Shown piece after piece: positions 10,301 to 17,748 of a DNA stretch of 64,000 nt. The notes under the pieces are model-generated. The model saw only the letters and a program-made list of their open reading frames with translations, was not told where the DNA came from and ran no database searches. Origin of the DNA: Propionivibrio limicola (GTDB lineage Bacteria; Pseudomonadota; Gammaproteobacteria; Burkholderiales; Rhodocyclaceae). Every line of letters begins with the position of its first letter. The stretch's first letter is position 1. Both the position numbers and the translations under genes were made by a program. The stretch covers positions 1 through 64,000 of the forward strand of contig NZ_SSSR01000018.1 of NCBI RefSeq assembly GCF_009469695.1, in the 5' to 3' direction.

Positions 10301-10895
10301 CAAGCAGCGCACGCCAGAGCATCGCCTGCCAGCATTGCGCCGGATCGAGCGGCCGTGACTCGCCGCGCCCGTTGAGCAGCACGTCGTGCCGGTTCGCCCA
10401 GGCATCGAGCCAATCCGCCCGATAGACCTGGTACTGGTCGAACAGGTCGGCGATTTTTTCCGCGAGCTGGTAACGCTTTCTGAGATCGCCATCGTCCTGC
10501 AGGAAACGGGCGAGCGGCTCGTAACCCGGTTGGCCGATCAGGTTGGGCAGAAGCCGCATCAGGCGCCAGAGCAGGAGGGGCTTGTCGAACGGCGAGGCTT
10601 CGGGAACCGCATCGCCACCAAGCACCGCCCGATACACCTGCCAGATAAACCGCGAAGGCAGGAGCATGTCGAGCGACGCGGCAATCCCGCAGCCGCTATC
10701 GACCGCCGCGGAAGCATTCGCCGCCAGCGCAAGCTTCAGCCATTGCGCGATGCCGTTGCTTTGCACCAGAACGATTTCATCTTCAAGCGGAGTGAGCGGG
10801 TGCGCTTTATACCAATGCACCAGCAGTTGCCGGAGCAATTCAGGCTGATTGCCATGGATGACCATGAAACCGGGGGCAAGTGCGTGTTCAGTCAA
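7380..10895 (-). CDS. recC: Exodeoxyribonuclease V gamma subunit RecC
   Basis: RecC is the scaffold and Chi-recognition subunit of RecBCD. The N-terminal region PLEDEIVLVQSNGIAQWLKLAL matches the family's opening segment, and the protein contains the inactive helicase-like and nuclease-like folds expected of RecC. I choose a TTG start at 10895 because AAGGAG lies 7 nt upstream, giving 1171 residues. The ATG 39 nt further upstream has no such site and lies before the Shine-Dalgarno sequence. First gene of recC-recB-recD, with 14 bp to recB. Confidence 0.95.
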   Translation of the reverse strand: MTEHALAPGFMVIHGNQPELLRQLLVHWYKAHPLTPLEDEIVLVQSNGIAQWLKLALAANASAAVDSGCGIAASLDMLLPSRFIWQVYRAVLGGDAVPEASPFDKPLLLWRLMRLLPNLIGQPGYEPLARFLQDDGDLRKRYQLAEKIADLFDQYQVYRADWLDAWANRHDVLLNGRGESRPLDPAQCWQAMLWRALLEDVGEAAQTSRAAVHQRFLSAASALQEHPHGLPRRVSVFGLSSLPKQSLEVLLAISRFTQVLLCVHNPCEHYWANLLSEKDLARRTSERHSRKKGTPEIMEESDLHLHAHPLLASWGKQGRDYIALLDELDAPDSYRSLFAEVGERIDVFESHGGATLLNQLQDDIRLLRSAHESRETWPAVDPASDHSIRFHVAHSAQREMEILHDQLLAAFDADETLRPRDVIVMVPDVNEYAPHIEAVFGQIDTSDRRYIPFSIADQIRRHQAPIAFALEFLLGVPESRLAVSDILDLLDVPAVRQRLGIEADDLPLLHQWIDQTRIRWGLDGQHREQFIQQRYEQNTWMHGLKRMLLGYAVGSDPTGREDDDWHDIEPHGEVSGLDAALVGPLSRLLIQLEQLVRTFATPATPEAWNDRLQQLLQDFFLSDAPEDTLLLRKLQSSLQYWVEACAAAGLHDEIPLAVIREHWLSQIDEASLAQRFMAGKLTFATLMPMRAIPFKMVCLLGMNDGEFPRSRPPVDFDLMARDIRPGDRSRRDDDRYLFLEALLSARERLHISWVGRSIQDNTERPPSVLVSQLRDHLEACWRVAAADSQQKLLPALTVEHRLQAFSQDYFRQDTAASPLFTYAREWERKASADTPPVAAETPLAAPVFDAPITLGQLGGFLKDPVKTFYRERLRVAYEIDDLTSEDNEPFDLDGLERWALQDQLIQARLDALLASRDEADAVQRQLARIRRRGELPLGEMADLFEGVLLEPLDEMFALYEETQASWPTPLEDLSFDYSYEADGQPLTVQGRIGQFFGAGENCCRIELNTSNFIEKNKYRREKLLSAWVLHLASHLADRPITTFIVSKNGLVAINPLDPEAAKKHFHALVESYVAGLRSPLPLAPKTGFAWLEKQGTPFEGALADCQQKAVKNAREKYEDGYNYQGECSQNDYLKRCYPTFEAFWSTGQFTHYCEVLYAPLMACVGKNSESE

Positions 10896-10979
10896 AGCGG
10901 CGACTCCTTGTTGTTGTCGTTGGTGGCATGGCATCGCGATTTATCCTTTATCCCTGATCCGTCCGCAGGAACGGAAGGG

Positions 10980-11341
10980 TTAAAGACAATGGGGAACCTC
11001 GGGCGCGGGAATCGGCTCCTCGGCGAATTCTATCAACCCCAACGCCATCGCCCAGCTATGCACTGACCATCGCGCCTCCTCTTCGGACAGCGCGCTTTCG
11101 CGTTGCAGCCAATTCATCATCTTGGGGAGCAGGATGGACGGAATCTGCCGCCGTCCCAATCGCTGCAGTTCAGACACCACATCCACATCAAACGCGGCCA
11201 ATACCAGCTGAATCTCGAAATCCTGTTCGGGACACAAAGCGCTTAGCTTTTCCGCGTAATGCGCTGACGAGCGGGAAAAAACAAGATCCTGACAACAAAG
11301 GATACAAGCAGCGCACGACGCACGGACATTCTGTTTTTCAT
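10980..11341 (-). CDS. Small protein with a CPE..EI..ARWxVxSWAxALG domain; apparent frameshift near its start
   Basis: The C-terminal ~95 residues (LSALCPEQDFEIQLVLAAF ... EEEARWSVHSWAMALGL) resemble a helical module seen at the tail of many large bacterial multidomain proteins; here it stands almost alone. The best start signal is ATG at 11341 with GGAG 6 nt upstream, in a frame that reads MKNRMSVRRALL but ends after about 32 codons. The conserved domain lies one frame away. Slipping back by one base at the T6 tract (about 11268-11273) would join them. It may be a homopolymer error, a real mutation or a programmed shift. If unshifted, the domain frame stays open back to 11438, but that would run through two operators. 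Function unknown. Confidence 0.5.
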
Positions 11342-11383
11342 GCGGGTCTCCGTCAAAGGTACGGACGAAGTTTGCATGAGTGC

Positions 11384-11402
11384 TGCGACAGGTTGTGTCG
11401 CA
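11384..11402. promoter_or_regulatory. WYL-regulon operator O1 (perfect copy)
   Basis: TGCGACA ggttg TGTCGCA: 14 of 14 arm positions. It lies 43 bp upstream of the minus-strand ATG at 11341, with a weak -10 candidate CAAACT 9 nt downstream on that strand. It is one of nine matching sites between 11.3 and 23.8 kb. Confidence 0.75.
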
Positions 11403-11428
11403 TTCCTGCTTTGCGTCGAACAACATCA

Positions 11429-11447
11429 TGCGACACACTCTGTCGCT
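11429..11447. promoter_or_regulatory. WYL-regulon operator O2
   Basis: TGCGACA cactc TGTCGCT: 13 of 14 arm positions. A plus-strand -10 candidate TACAAT (11457-11462) follows 9 nt later, so the site covers the -35 region of a promoter reading into the genes at 11510 and 11599. Confidence 0.75.
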
Positions 11448-11509
11448 GGCTTTCTCTACAATCGAAAGCTATGCGTGCCACCTGCACCGTTCCCCCCTAG
11501 GAGAGCAAC

Positions 11510-11590
11510 ATGCTTCAATTGTTCATCGCAATGATCGTTACCCAGATCATGCAACCAATTCCTGATGCCCTCCGGAAACCAACAAAATAG
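11510..11590 (+). CDS. Possible 26-residue leader or micro-protein
   Basis: A short frame begins MLQLFIAMIVTQIM and ends ALRKPTK. AGGAGAGCAAC precedes the ATG, and the stop is 8 bp before the ATG of the gene at 11599. The N-terminal half is hydrophobic and the C-terminus basic. It could be a leader peptide coupling translation of the downstream gene or a small membrane protein. Evidence is only the start signal and the position. Confidence 0.35.
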   Translation: MLQLFIAMIVTQIMQPIPDALRKPTK

Positions 11591-11598
11591 GAGATTTC

Positions 11599-12123
11599 AT
11601 GATGACTTCCCGCTACCTGATAGTGGACACCGGCCTGTCCATGGATACCGCCGATGATCTGGCCGAAGATTATCCATTTCGGCAAACGCAGGCTTTGCTG
11701 ATGGTTATCGGCGAAGCCGACGCGTGGATCAATTGTGCATGCCAGCACATTGGCCAGACACCGCCCGCGTGCCTCGCAAGCGTCGTTCAGTGGCTTGCAC
11801 GGGCAGAAGATTTTCTCGGCGACATTACGGAGGAGATCGAAGACGGCAATGAAGACGTATCGCTCGGGCGATTAAGCGCCGACGATGACCTTTATGACCT
11901 GCTTGACGAGATCATCACGGGAAAACCGGAGTGGGACTGCTGGGATGAAGACGATGATTCGCTACCTGACGAGGCTACCTATAACACGCTCATCTCTCTG
12001 GTCGAGTTTTGGATCGACAATGTTGAAACACATTTGATCCGCGTCCAACAGCATTTCATTGGCGATGGCGAGGTACTGGGGATTTTGTCCCGTCAGCAAT
12101 GTCTAACGAAAGTTCGCGCGTGA
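11599..12123 (+). CDS. Acidic protein of unknown function
   Basis: I do not recognise this 174-residue protein. It is strongly acidic, with DITEEIEDGNEDVSL and WDCWDEDDDSLPDE segments, and has no signal peptide or membrane segment. AGGAG is present 6 nt before the ATG. Upstream are the putative leader and operators O1/O2, so it is very likely part of the WYL regulon. A 12-bp hairpin follows at 12151. A role as an acidic adaptor or inhibitor is conceivable but unsupported. Confidence 0.7.
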   Translation: MMTSRYLIVDTGLSMDTADDLAEDYPFRQTQALLMVIGEADAWINCACQHIGQTPPACLASVVQWLARAEDFLGDITEEIEDGNEDVSLGRLSADDDLYDLLDEIITGKPEWDCWDEDDDSLPDEATYNTLISLVEFWIDNVETHLIRVQQHFIGDGEVLGILSRQQCLTKVRA

Positions 12124-12150
12124 TTTTTTGTTGTTCGGTTGTCCGGTAAT

Positions 12151-12188
12151 TGGCGGAACTATCCGCGGATATGCGAATAGTTCCGCCA
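12151..12188. terminator. Perfect 12-bp stem-loop between convergent genes
   Basis: The arms TGGCGGAACTAT and ATAGTTCCGCCA enclose a 14-nt loop in the gap between two convergent genes. It has no T-run on either strand. It probably acts as a shared transcription end or RNA stabiliser. Confidence 0.5.
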
Positions 12189-12202
12189 GGAAGCCTATCC
12201 GA

Positions 12203-12904
12203 TTAGGCTACATGTTCCACAATGCGTTGCTTGCCATCCACGAGTTTGACAGATCCAAAACTTCCCTCTAAGTATCCGAATTTTTCGAGGTAGTCGCTCT
12301 TGAGCGACGTATCTTCTCGTTTCAGAACACCGTTCTTACATGAAAACACTTGTGCTTTTAGGAAGCACTTGCAGTTGGCGAGTGAAAACTCAAAGATATT
12401 AGGCTCCAAATAGCCATCTCGCTCGATTCTTTGCCTTTCAGATTCGTCATCTTTGTTCCGGATTGCAAGTACAGCATGTACTGAAAACGGCCGTCCGAAA
12501 AAAGAATCCTCAGAAAACTGTTCATGGAAGTTTTGCAAATCGCTATCGGAAAAATGTGAGCCGCTAGTTCTTGCTTCGGGGAGTGTCATCTCTTGAGATA
12601 GATACGGATGTGTGTGAATTGACCCTAAAAAATCATAGCCAGCCCCGTATGCAAACTGTTCCTTTAAAAATGTTGCATCCTCGTTGTTCTGCACCCATCC
12701 CCCATTCATGTCAGCAGAACTGTCTATTGATACGAAATCAACATGGTGATGAACCGTTCTTGACGTCTCTTCTGTATGGCCAAACAACAAGCCGTAGAAC
12801 TCTATCGCATGGCGCTTTTTGTTTCCGTGTTTTACGACAAACGCTTCAAAGCCGTTCATTAAAGATTGAACAAGCGCTGGTTTGGAAAAATGAACGTAAT
12901 GCAT
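12203..12904 (-). CDS. JAB/MPN (JAMM) domain metallopeptidase-like protein
   Basis: The 233-residue protein shows a JAMM pattern: Glu35 in HAIEFYGLLFGH, then His97-x-His99-Pro and Ser119-x-x-Asp122 (SDSD). JAMM zinc isopeptidases remove ubiquitin-like or other tags. The stretch between HTHP and SDSD is about 18 residues, longer than usual, so catalytic competence is an inference. Start at 12904 is set by GGAGG just upstream; the open frame before it is not needed. The gene is visibly richer in A+T than its neighbours and lacks the operator shared by the surrounding genes. Its upstream region instead holds phased short repeats. It looks like an inserted cargo gene; the substrate is unknown. 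Confidence 0.75.
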   Translation of the reverse strand: MHYVHFSKPALVQSLMNGFEAFVVKHGNKKRHAIEFYGLLFGHTEETSRTVHHHVDFVSIDSSADMNGGWVQNNEDATFLKEQFAYGAGYDFLGSIHTHPYLSQEMTLPEARTSGSHFSDSDLQNFHEQFSEDSFFGRPFSVHAVLAIRNKDDESERQRIERDGYLEPNIFEFSLANCKCFLKAQVFSCKNGVLKREDTSLKSDYLEKFGYLEGSFGSVKLVDGKQRIVEHVA

Positions 12905-13009
12905 GAAAATCCTCCGTCTGTTGTAAGAAATAAAATACCACTGGAGATTGCAAATCCAACTGAATGGCTCAGTGAAGGATTGCATCGACTAGCGGGGTGC
13001 TGCGGGCTT

Positions 13010-13104
13010 GTAGATGTTTTGTAAGTGGCGAACGTGGCAGTAGATGTTTTTGCTATTCCGTAGATGCGCTCCCAAGGAATCGGGCTTCCGGTAGACGTTT
13101 TTTT
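13010..13104. repeat. Four phased short direct repeats (GTAGAYG, three with a T-run)
   Basis: Copies start at 13010 (GTAGATGTTTT), 13040 (GTAGATGTTTTT), 13060 (GTAGATGCG) and 13091 (GTAGACGTTTTTTT). Spacings of 30, 20 and 31 bp put them on one face of the helix. They lie 106-200 bp upstream of the JAMM gene and may be a binding array for an unknown regulator. Confidence 0.6.
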
Positions 13105-13121
13105 GCCGGACTGAGCTGACG

Positions 13122-14159
13122 TCATGGAATCTCAATGGATTGATACTGCTTTGCTGCCTCGACAAGCGTTTTCGCCACTTGATCGCGCAGGCTGGCGGGC
13201 TCTTCAATCACGATATCGGCCCCGTGCGACAGAATCCACCAATGCAACTGCCAGGTGTCGGCGACGGTTGCTTCAAGGCGAATTTTGTCGTCTTCGGCGA
13301 TCAGTCGTTGATCCGCCGAAAGAGGTGTTTCGGTCAGGATCTCCGAGACCGCTTTAGCAATTGAGGCGACCAGTTTTATCGTTTCCCCCTTGCCAAAGTG
13401 CAGGGCGCCGGAGGCAACGTAGTCGTCGAGCGAGAATCCTGGCGGCGGCACGACAGCCTCTTCGAGGCGTTGGGCGTCGACGATCCGGTGCATGGCATAC
13501 AGCCGGACGTCTTCGTAATCAAACGCGGTGGCGACGAGGTAGGTCGCCGGCCCGCGCTGCACCAGCGCCAGCGGATGCAGGCGCATTTCCTGCGGCTCTT
13601 TTCCGTTTTTCTGGTAGTGCACAAGGAGTTGCCGGTCGGCAAGCAGGGCTTCCTGCGTGGCGAACAGGACGTTTTCGTCCACTTTGGGCGGGAGTAACGG
13701 CAGCGTCGGAGAAACGTAGCGCACCTTGTGGACCCAGCGGGCGGCGGTGTTGTCATCTTCCAGCTCGTCGAGCTTGTTCTTGGCCTGCTTGAAGCGCGGT
13801 TCCATCGAGTCGAGGACGGCGGCCGGCAGCAGTGGGCGAAGCAGTTCTTCCACGATGCTCATCGAAACGGCGTCGCTGACGCTGATGCCCGGGAGATTGG
13901 CGGGCTCGCCTTTCGTCCAGTACCAGCCATACGGCGTGCCCTTGTCGTTGCAGGAGATGCCGAAAATCGTCGACAGGCTGATCAGGTCACGCTCGACCGT
14001 GCGCTTGGTGACGTCGAATCCGTCGTTTTTCAGCCGTTCGGTGAGCTCCTTGGCGCTAATGCCGGGGGCGCGGTTGGGCAATTTGCACAGCATGTCCCAT
14101 TGGCGGGCTTGAGCCAGATGATTGGCGGCTTTTGGCATGATTGATTTTCCGTTTGGCAT
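13122..14159 (-). CDS. WYL-domain transcriptional regulator
   Basis: The 345-residue protein has an N-terminal winged helix (KELTERLKNDGFDVTKRTVERDLISLS) followed by a WYL domain (LLVHYQKNGKEPQEMRLHPLALVQRGPATYLVATAF) and a C-terminal extension. Such proteins sense ligands, often nucleic acids or nucleotides, and control stress or phage-defence operons (BrxR/CapW repressors, PafBC and DriD activators). GGAG lies 5 nt before the ATG. Operator O3 lies 34 bp upstream, so it probably regulates itself as well as the other eight sites. Whether it represses or activates cannot be read from sequence. Confidence 0.92.
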   Translation of the reverse strand: MPNGKSIMPKAANHLAQARQWDMLCKLPNRAPGISAKELTERLKNDGFDVTKRTVERDLISLSTIFGISCNDKGTPYGWYWTKGEPANLPGISVSDAVSMSIVEELLRPLLPAAVLDSMEPRFKQAKNKLDELEDDNTAARWVHKVRYVSPTLPLLPPKVDENVLFATQEALLADRQLLVHYQKNGKEPQEMRLHPLALVQRGPATYLVATAFDYEDVRLYAMHRIVDAQRLEEAVVPPPGFSLDDYVASGALHFGKGETIKLVASIAKAVSEILTETPLSADQRLIAEDDKIRLEATVADTWQLHWWILSHGADIVIEEPASLRDQVAKTLVEAAKQYQSIEIP

Positions 14160-14192
14160 GGTTTCTCCGAATGTTACTACGCGTCATCGCAT

Positions 14193-14211
14193 TGCGACGG
14201 ATTGCGTCGCA
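14193..14211. promoter_or_regulatory. WYL-regulon operator O3 (autoregulatory site)
   Basis: TGCGACG gattg CGTCGCA: 12 of 14 arm positions to the consensus and a perfect inverted repeat in itself, with arms extending to 9 bp. It lies 34 bp upstream of the WYL regulator start, which is the main reason to assign the motif to that protein. Confidence 0.75.
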
Positions 14212-14242
14212 ATGAACTCAGGGCGCCCGCCATTGCCCGGCT

Positions 14243-14821
14243 TCAGAACCATGCCCGGTAATTTCTGACGTAATCTTCCTGCTCCAGCGTTTCGATGGTG
14301 TTCCGGCGCGCCGTGCGCACGGCGTTAATGGCGGCTTCCGGCGCGAAACCCGCTTCGATCAGCAGGCATCCGGCAAGCGTTCCTGTGCGCCCGAGTCCGC
14401 CCATGCAATGAATGAAGAGGTGTTCCCCTTGGCTCAGCAAGTCGATCATCTCCCGGCCCAGCGTTGGCCAAAGATCGTGAAACGCGGCCCCCGGCGGTTG
14501 CCTGTCCGGAATCGGCAGGTGGCGCCAGTTCATTTGGTGGGCTTTGACCCGTTCGGGGAGCGCCGTCACCTGCAAATGGGAAAATTCGTGTTCCTCTATG
14601 AGTGAAACGACCATCGACGCACCCCAGTCGCGGATTCGGACGAGATCCTTGTCGAGATCCCTGTCCCACGCGCCGGTCAGCGCGTCAGATTGTTTCTTGC
14701 CGGGGCAGAAGGACATGCCGATGTTGCCCCAGCCGTTGGGGAGATGAAGGGTGTCGATGCGCAGCGGGGCGCTGTCGCTGGTGCGAGCGCTGGATGAAAA
14801 ATGTGTCATGTGAGTTGTCAT
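14243..14821 (-). CDS. Dual-specificity/tyrosine phosphatase-like protein
   Basis: The 192-residue protein contains the cysteine-phosphatase loop HCMGGLGRTG (Cys139, Arg145) and a plausible general acid Asp106 in PIPD, as in CDKN3-like bacterial dual-specificity phosphatases. Expected to hydrolyse phosphotyrosine or a small phosphorylated substrate in the cytoplasm. Start at 14821 lies 5 nt past the stop of the AAA+ gene, so the two are co-transcribed; a second ATG at 14809 is possible and no strong ribosome-binding site distinguishes them. It belongs to the O4 promoter unit. Confidence 0.85.
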   Translation of the reverse strand: MTTHMTHFSSSARTSDSAPLRIDTLHLPNGWGNIGMSFCPGKKQSDALTGAWDRDLDKDLVRIRDWGASMVVSLIEEHEFSHLQVTALPERVKAHQMNWRHLPIPDRQPPGAAFHDLWPTLGREMIDLLSQGEHLFIHCMGGLGRTGTLAGCLLIEAGFAPEAAINAVRTARRNTIETLEQEDYVRNYRAWF

Positions 14822-14826
14822 GTGTC

Positions 14827-17076
14827 TTATCCAATAAATCCAAAGGTTTTTGCCGGCTGGCTTTGCTTGATCGCACATTCGCGCACAAGGCACTGCAGAA
14901 AATCTTCCGGCGAATAGCGTTCGCCAATCAGTGTCTCCTGGCGCCTGACTGTCGCAAAATCCCCCGGCGTGAGCGCGCCGAGCCGCTGCAGCCCCGTACG
15001 AACGGGCGCAGACAGGAGGTGCGCGGCGCCATCGAGCACCGTGTCGATAAACATCGCTTCACGCTGTGCCGTATCGAGTGCGTTGAAACGCAGTTTGAAG
15101 GTAAAGCGGCGCAGCGCAGCCTCATCAACGTCGTCCATCAGGTTGGTCGTGCAAATGAATACGCCGTCGAACGATTCCATCTGCTGCAGCAACTCGTTGA
15201 CCTGCGTCACCTCCCACGATTGATTGGCGTGCTGGCGACTGCGCAGGAAACTGTCGGCTTCATCCAGCAACAGAACCGCACCGTCGCGGCTCGCTTCGGC
15301 GAACATGCGGGCGATGTTTTTCTCGGATTCGCCGACGTACATGCCGAGCAGATCCGAGGCCCGTTTGATCATGAGCGGTCGGCCGATTTTATCAGCCAGA
15401 CGGTGGGCCAAAGACGTTTTCCCCGCACCGGGAGCGCCATAAAAACAGAGCGTCGCCGATGGCCGGCGGCAGAGCGATTGTTCGATCTTCTCCAGCGGGA
15501 TGTCCGTATCCAGATTCAAGAATCCCAGCTGGCACGTATCGCCCCTGGACTGGAGTTGCGTTGTCGTCGCCGGTCGTCCCATGGCGTGCTGGCTGGCCTT
15601 GATGGCTTCCGCCAGGGCGGTTTCATCGAAGGAACCCGGCGTCGATTGGCAGAGGCTGGCAAACCGGCTGGCCAGATTGATTTGCGCCGGACTGAGGCGA
15701 TCATCGGAGGCCAGTTTGCTGACGAGTTCATGGCTGACGGGGATTTCGCCCAGGCAGCGACGCACGACGCGTTCTCGGACCGTCTTGGGCGGCGTACGGA
15801 ATTCGATGTGGAAGGAAAAACGGCGAAGAAACGCGTCATCGACCGCCTTGATCGAGTTGCAGATCCAGATCGCCGGCACTGGCGAGCTTTCGAGCTGGTT
15901 GTTGATCCAAGCCTTGGATTGGTCGCCGCCGCCGGAGGCCTTTCCGCCAAGCAGCGAGAGGAAGCTGAAACCTCTGTCCGGAAATACATCTTCCACTTCA
16001 TCGAAGATGACCAGCGAACGTTCTCGCTCGGTCAGGAAGCGTTGCGACAAGGAAAAGTGCGTCAGGCGTGTTTTGCCGGCAATCGAATCGCCGTCGTCAT
16101 CCGCCGATTTCACGTCAAATGCGGTCAGGCCGGCGTGTTGAGCGATCAGTCGGGCAAACTCCGATTTGCCGGTGCCGGGAGTGCCGTAAAACAGCACATT
16201 GGTGCCCTTGATCTGGCCTTGGCTGGCGTTGCGCAAATACGAGACCAGCCACTCAAATTCGCGGGTCAGATGCGGGTAGTCTTCCAGCGTCAGCGACGAT
16301 GCCGCGCTTGGATGGAGCACAACGCGCAACATGTCTTCTGCCTTCGAAAACGTTTCGCCGAGGAAGCTTTCCCCCGTATCGGCAAGACGGATTACATCCT
16401 CCATGTCGCTCGGTGAGCGATCGAAATCAATCAGCCCGAAGGCGCGCAGCGGCGCATCGGCCCGCAATGCTTTGCAGACGCTCTCTATAGGCGCATCAAT
16501 GGCGGCAGCCAGCAGGGAATAGGCTTCGCGCGCGTCGAGGTTATCAATGGATCGAAGAAACGACCGGAAGGGCTCGGCGTTCCTGTGCTCGGCAAAATCA
16601 AGGAGACGCTTTTCGAGCGGGCTCAAGCCGACAAGGCTTCCCAAAAGGGTGATGTTCGGATTGCGCGGAGTATTCGCAGAATCTTTGGCCGTCAGGCTTG
16701 AAAAATGATCGGCTAGCGCATCGGAAATCGGTTTCTGATCCTCGTTAAAGAGGCGGGAAACGACATTTTGATACGTGCGCCACGTGCTACGACACTTCAG
16801 CAATACCGACAGCGGTTTGTCGCCGTAAGACCGTGGTGAAGTCTCGTCATCATCTTCCGCCTGAATGGCTTTTACGATGGCCGCCGTGATTTTCCGTGGC
16901 CATTTCATGGTCTTGCCGAGGAGGCGAAGCAGCGCCTCGCTCTCTTCCATGCACTTGGCGAGAACGTCCGGGTGACTCAGGGCGATTTTTAGCGCGTAAA
17001 CGGTTGGGCGGAGGGTGCTTTTACCTTCTGCCGTGCTCCCTTGCCGGGGGCTATCCAACTCAATTTTGATGTCCAT
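14827..17076 (-). CDS. Tandem AAA+ ATPase
   Basis: The 749-residue protein has a helical N-terminal ~290 residues without recognised domain. Then comes AAA+ module 1, with Walker A GTPGTGKS at 298-305, Walker B IFDE at 357-360 and FLRRF at 416-420. AAA+ module 2 has Walker A GAPGAGKT at 547-554, Walker B LLDEADSF at 603-610 and ALRRF at 654-658. Both modules keep catalytic Glu and sensor Asn (CNS, TTN), so two active ATPase rings are expected, as in Cdc48 or ClpB-type remodellers. Start at 17076 is set by GGGAGA 6 nt upstream; the frame is open further upstream but unsupported. Operator O4 lies 44 bp upstream. Substrate unknown. Confidence 0.88.
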   Translation of the reverse strand: MDIKIELDSPRQGSTAEGKSTLRPTVYALKIALSHPDVLAKCMEESEALLRLLGKTMKWPRKITAAIVKAIQAEDDDETSPRSYGDKPLSVLLKCRSTWRTYQNVVSRLFNEDQKPISDALADHFSSLTAKDSANTPRNPNITLLGSLVGLSPLEKRLLDFAEHRNAEPFRSFLRSIDNLDAREAYSLLAAAIDAPIESVCKALRADAPLRAFGLIDFDRSPSDMEDVIRLADTGESFLGETFSKAEDMLRVVLHPSAASSLTLEDYPHLTREFEWLVSYLRNASQGQIKGTNVLFYGTPGTGKSEFARLIAQHAGLTAFDVKSADDDGDSIAGKTRLTHFSLSQRFLTERERSLVIFDEVEDVFPDRGFSFLSLLGGKASGGGDQSKAWINNQLESSPVPAIWICNSIKAVDDAFLRRFSFHIEFRTPPKTVRERVVRRCLGEIPVSHELVSKLASDDRLSPAQINLASRFASLCQSTPGSFDETALAEAIKASQHAMGRPATTTQLQSRGDTCQLGFLNLDTDIPLEKIEQSLCRRPSATLCFYGAPGAGKTSLAHRLADKIGRPLMIKRASDLLGMYVGESEKNIARMFAEASRDGAVLLLDEADSFLRSRQHANQSWEVTQVNELLQQMESFDGVFICTTNLMDDVDEAALRRFTFKLRFNALDTAQREAMFIDTVLDGAAHLLSAPVRTGLQRLGALTPGDFATVRRQETLIGERYSPEDFLQCLVRECAIKQSQPAKTFGFIG

Positions 17077-17119
17077 ATCAGTCTCCCAAAAGATTACAGG
17101 GAGAAGGATAGTTGTAGCG

Positions 17120-17138
17120 TGAGTCAGAATATGTCGCG
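17120..17138. promoter_or_regulatory. WYL-regulon operator O4
   Basis: TGAGTCA gaata TGTCGCG: 11 of 14 arm positions. It lies 44 bp upstream of the AAA+ ATPase; on the minus strand a TATCCT -10 candidate follows 9 nt later. Confidence 0.6.
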
Positions 17139-17195
17139 ATGAGGATTGCAGCGCGAGTGGCTTTTCGATTCCGATTTCTGCCCTCCATAATCGCG

Positions 17196-17214
17196 CACGA
17201 CATAAGATGTCGCA
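17196..17214. promoter_or_regulatory. WYL-regulon operator O5
   Basis: CACGACA taaga TGTCGCA: 12 of 14 arm positions. On the plus strand GATAAT (17223-17228) follows 8 nt later, and the first gene of the sirtuin operon starts 70 bp downstream. O8 has the same layout. Confidence 0.7.
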
Positions 17215-17283
17215 TGAGTGCGGATAATGCGGCTTCATGGGTAATCCATACACCACGATGCCTGCCTGAGGAGGAATCAGAAC

Positions 17284-17676
17284 ATGCCACGGCTGCTGAA
17301 ATTCATTGACGCCATCGCCCGCGAGAAGAAACGCGATGTCCTGTTCATCGCCTTCCGCTCGAAAGCCGATTGGCGAAAAAATCCACGGCGGCAGCGTGTC
17401 TGCCAATGGCTGACCGAGCATCAGATCGCGTGGGAGGAGTGCGGGCCATTCGCCGACGAGTGCTGCATGCGGAGTTACGAAGGGCAGATTTACGTCGATG
17501 TGCCGTATGACGATACCGATCCCATGTATCTGCAGGTGCGGGACTATCTCGAGAAGCCGGACGGAACGATGCGCGATCCGAAAGTGGTTTTCTATCTTGT
17601 GCCGCTATCAGACGCCATGAGAAACGCCCATCACGACGAACCCGGGTTTTGGGAAAAATGGGCGGAAGGCTTTTAA
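17284..17676 (+). CDS. Conserved-looking hypothetical protein, first gene of the sirtuin operon
   Basis: The 130-residue protein is not recognised. It is soluble, rich in Trp and charged residues, and has two adjacent cysteines (DECCMR) plus a DVPYDDTDP segment. GAGGAGG precedes the ATG by a good distance. It is followed by a 63-residue gene and a sirtuin, all in one direction and under operator O5, so it may serve the sirtuin as partner or substrate adaptor. That role is inference from position only. Confidence 0.75.
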   Translation: MPRLLKFIDAIAREKKRDVLFIAFRSKADWRKNPRRQRVCQWLTEHQIAWEECGPFADECCMRSYEGQIYVDVPYDDTDPMYLQVRDYLEKPDGTMRDPKVVFYLVPLSDAMRNAHHDEPGFWEKWAEGF

Positions 17677-17748
17677 CCGGTTACGGCACCCATGACGGCG
17701 GCCAAGGGTATCCGTAATTCCGGATCAACTCACCCGATAGAGGAGACC

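Noticed and set aside
7380-10934. ATG at 10934 as the recC start
   Set aside because: It lies upstream of the AAGGAG site that fits the TTG at 10895, and adds residues with no family match.
13010-13104. The phased repeats as a CRISPR array
   Set aside because: Repeat units are only 7-14 bp and the spacers too short and uneven; no cas genes in the window.
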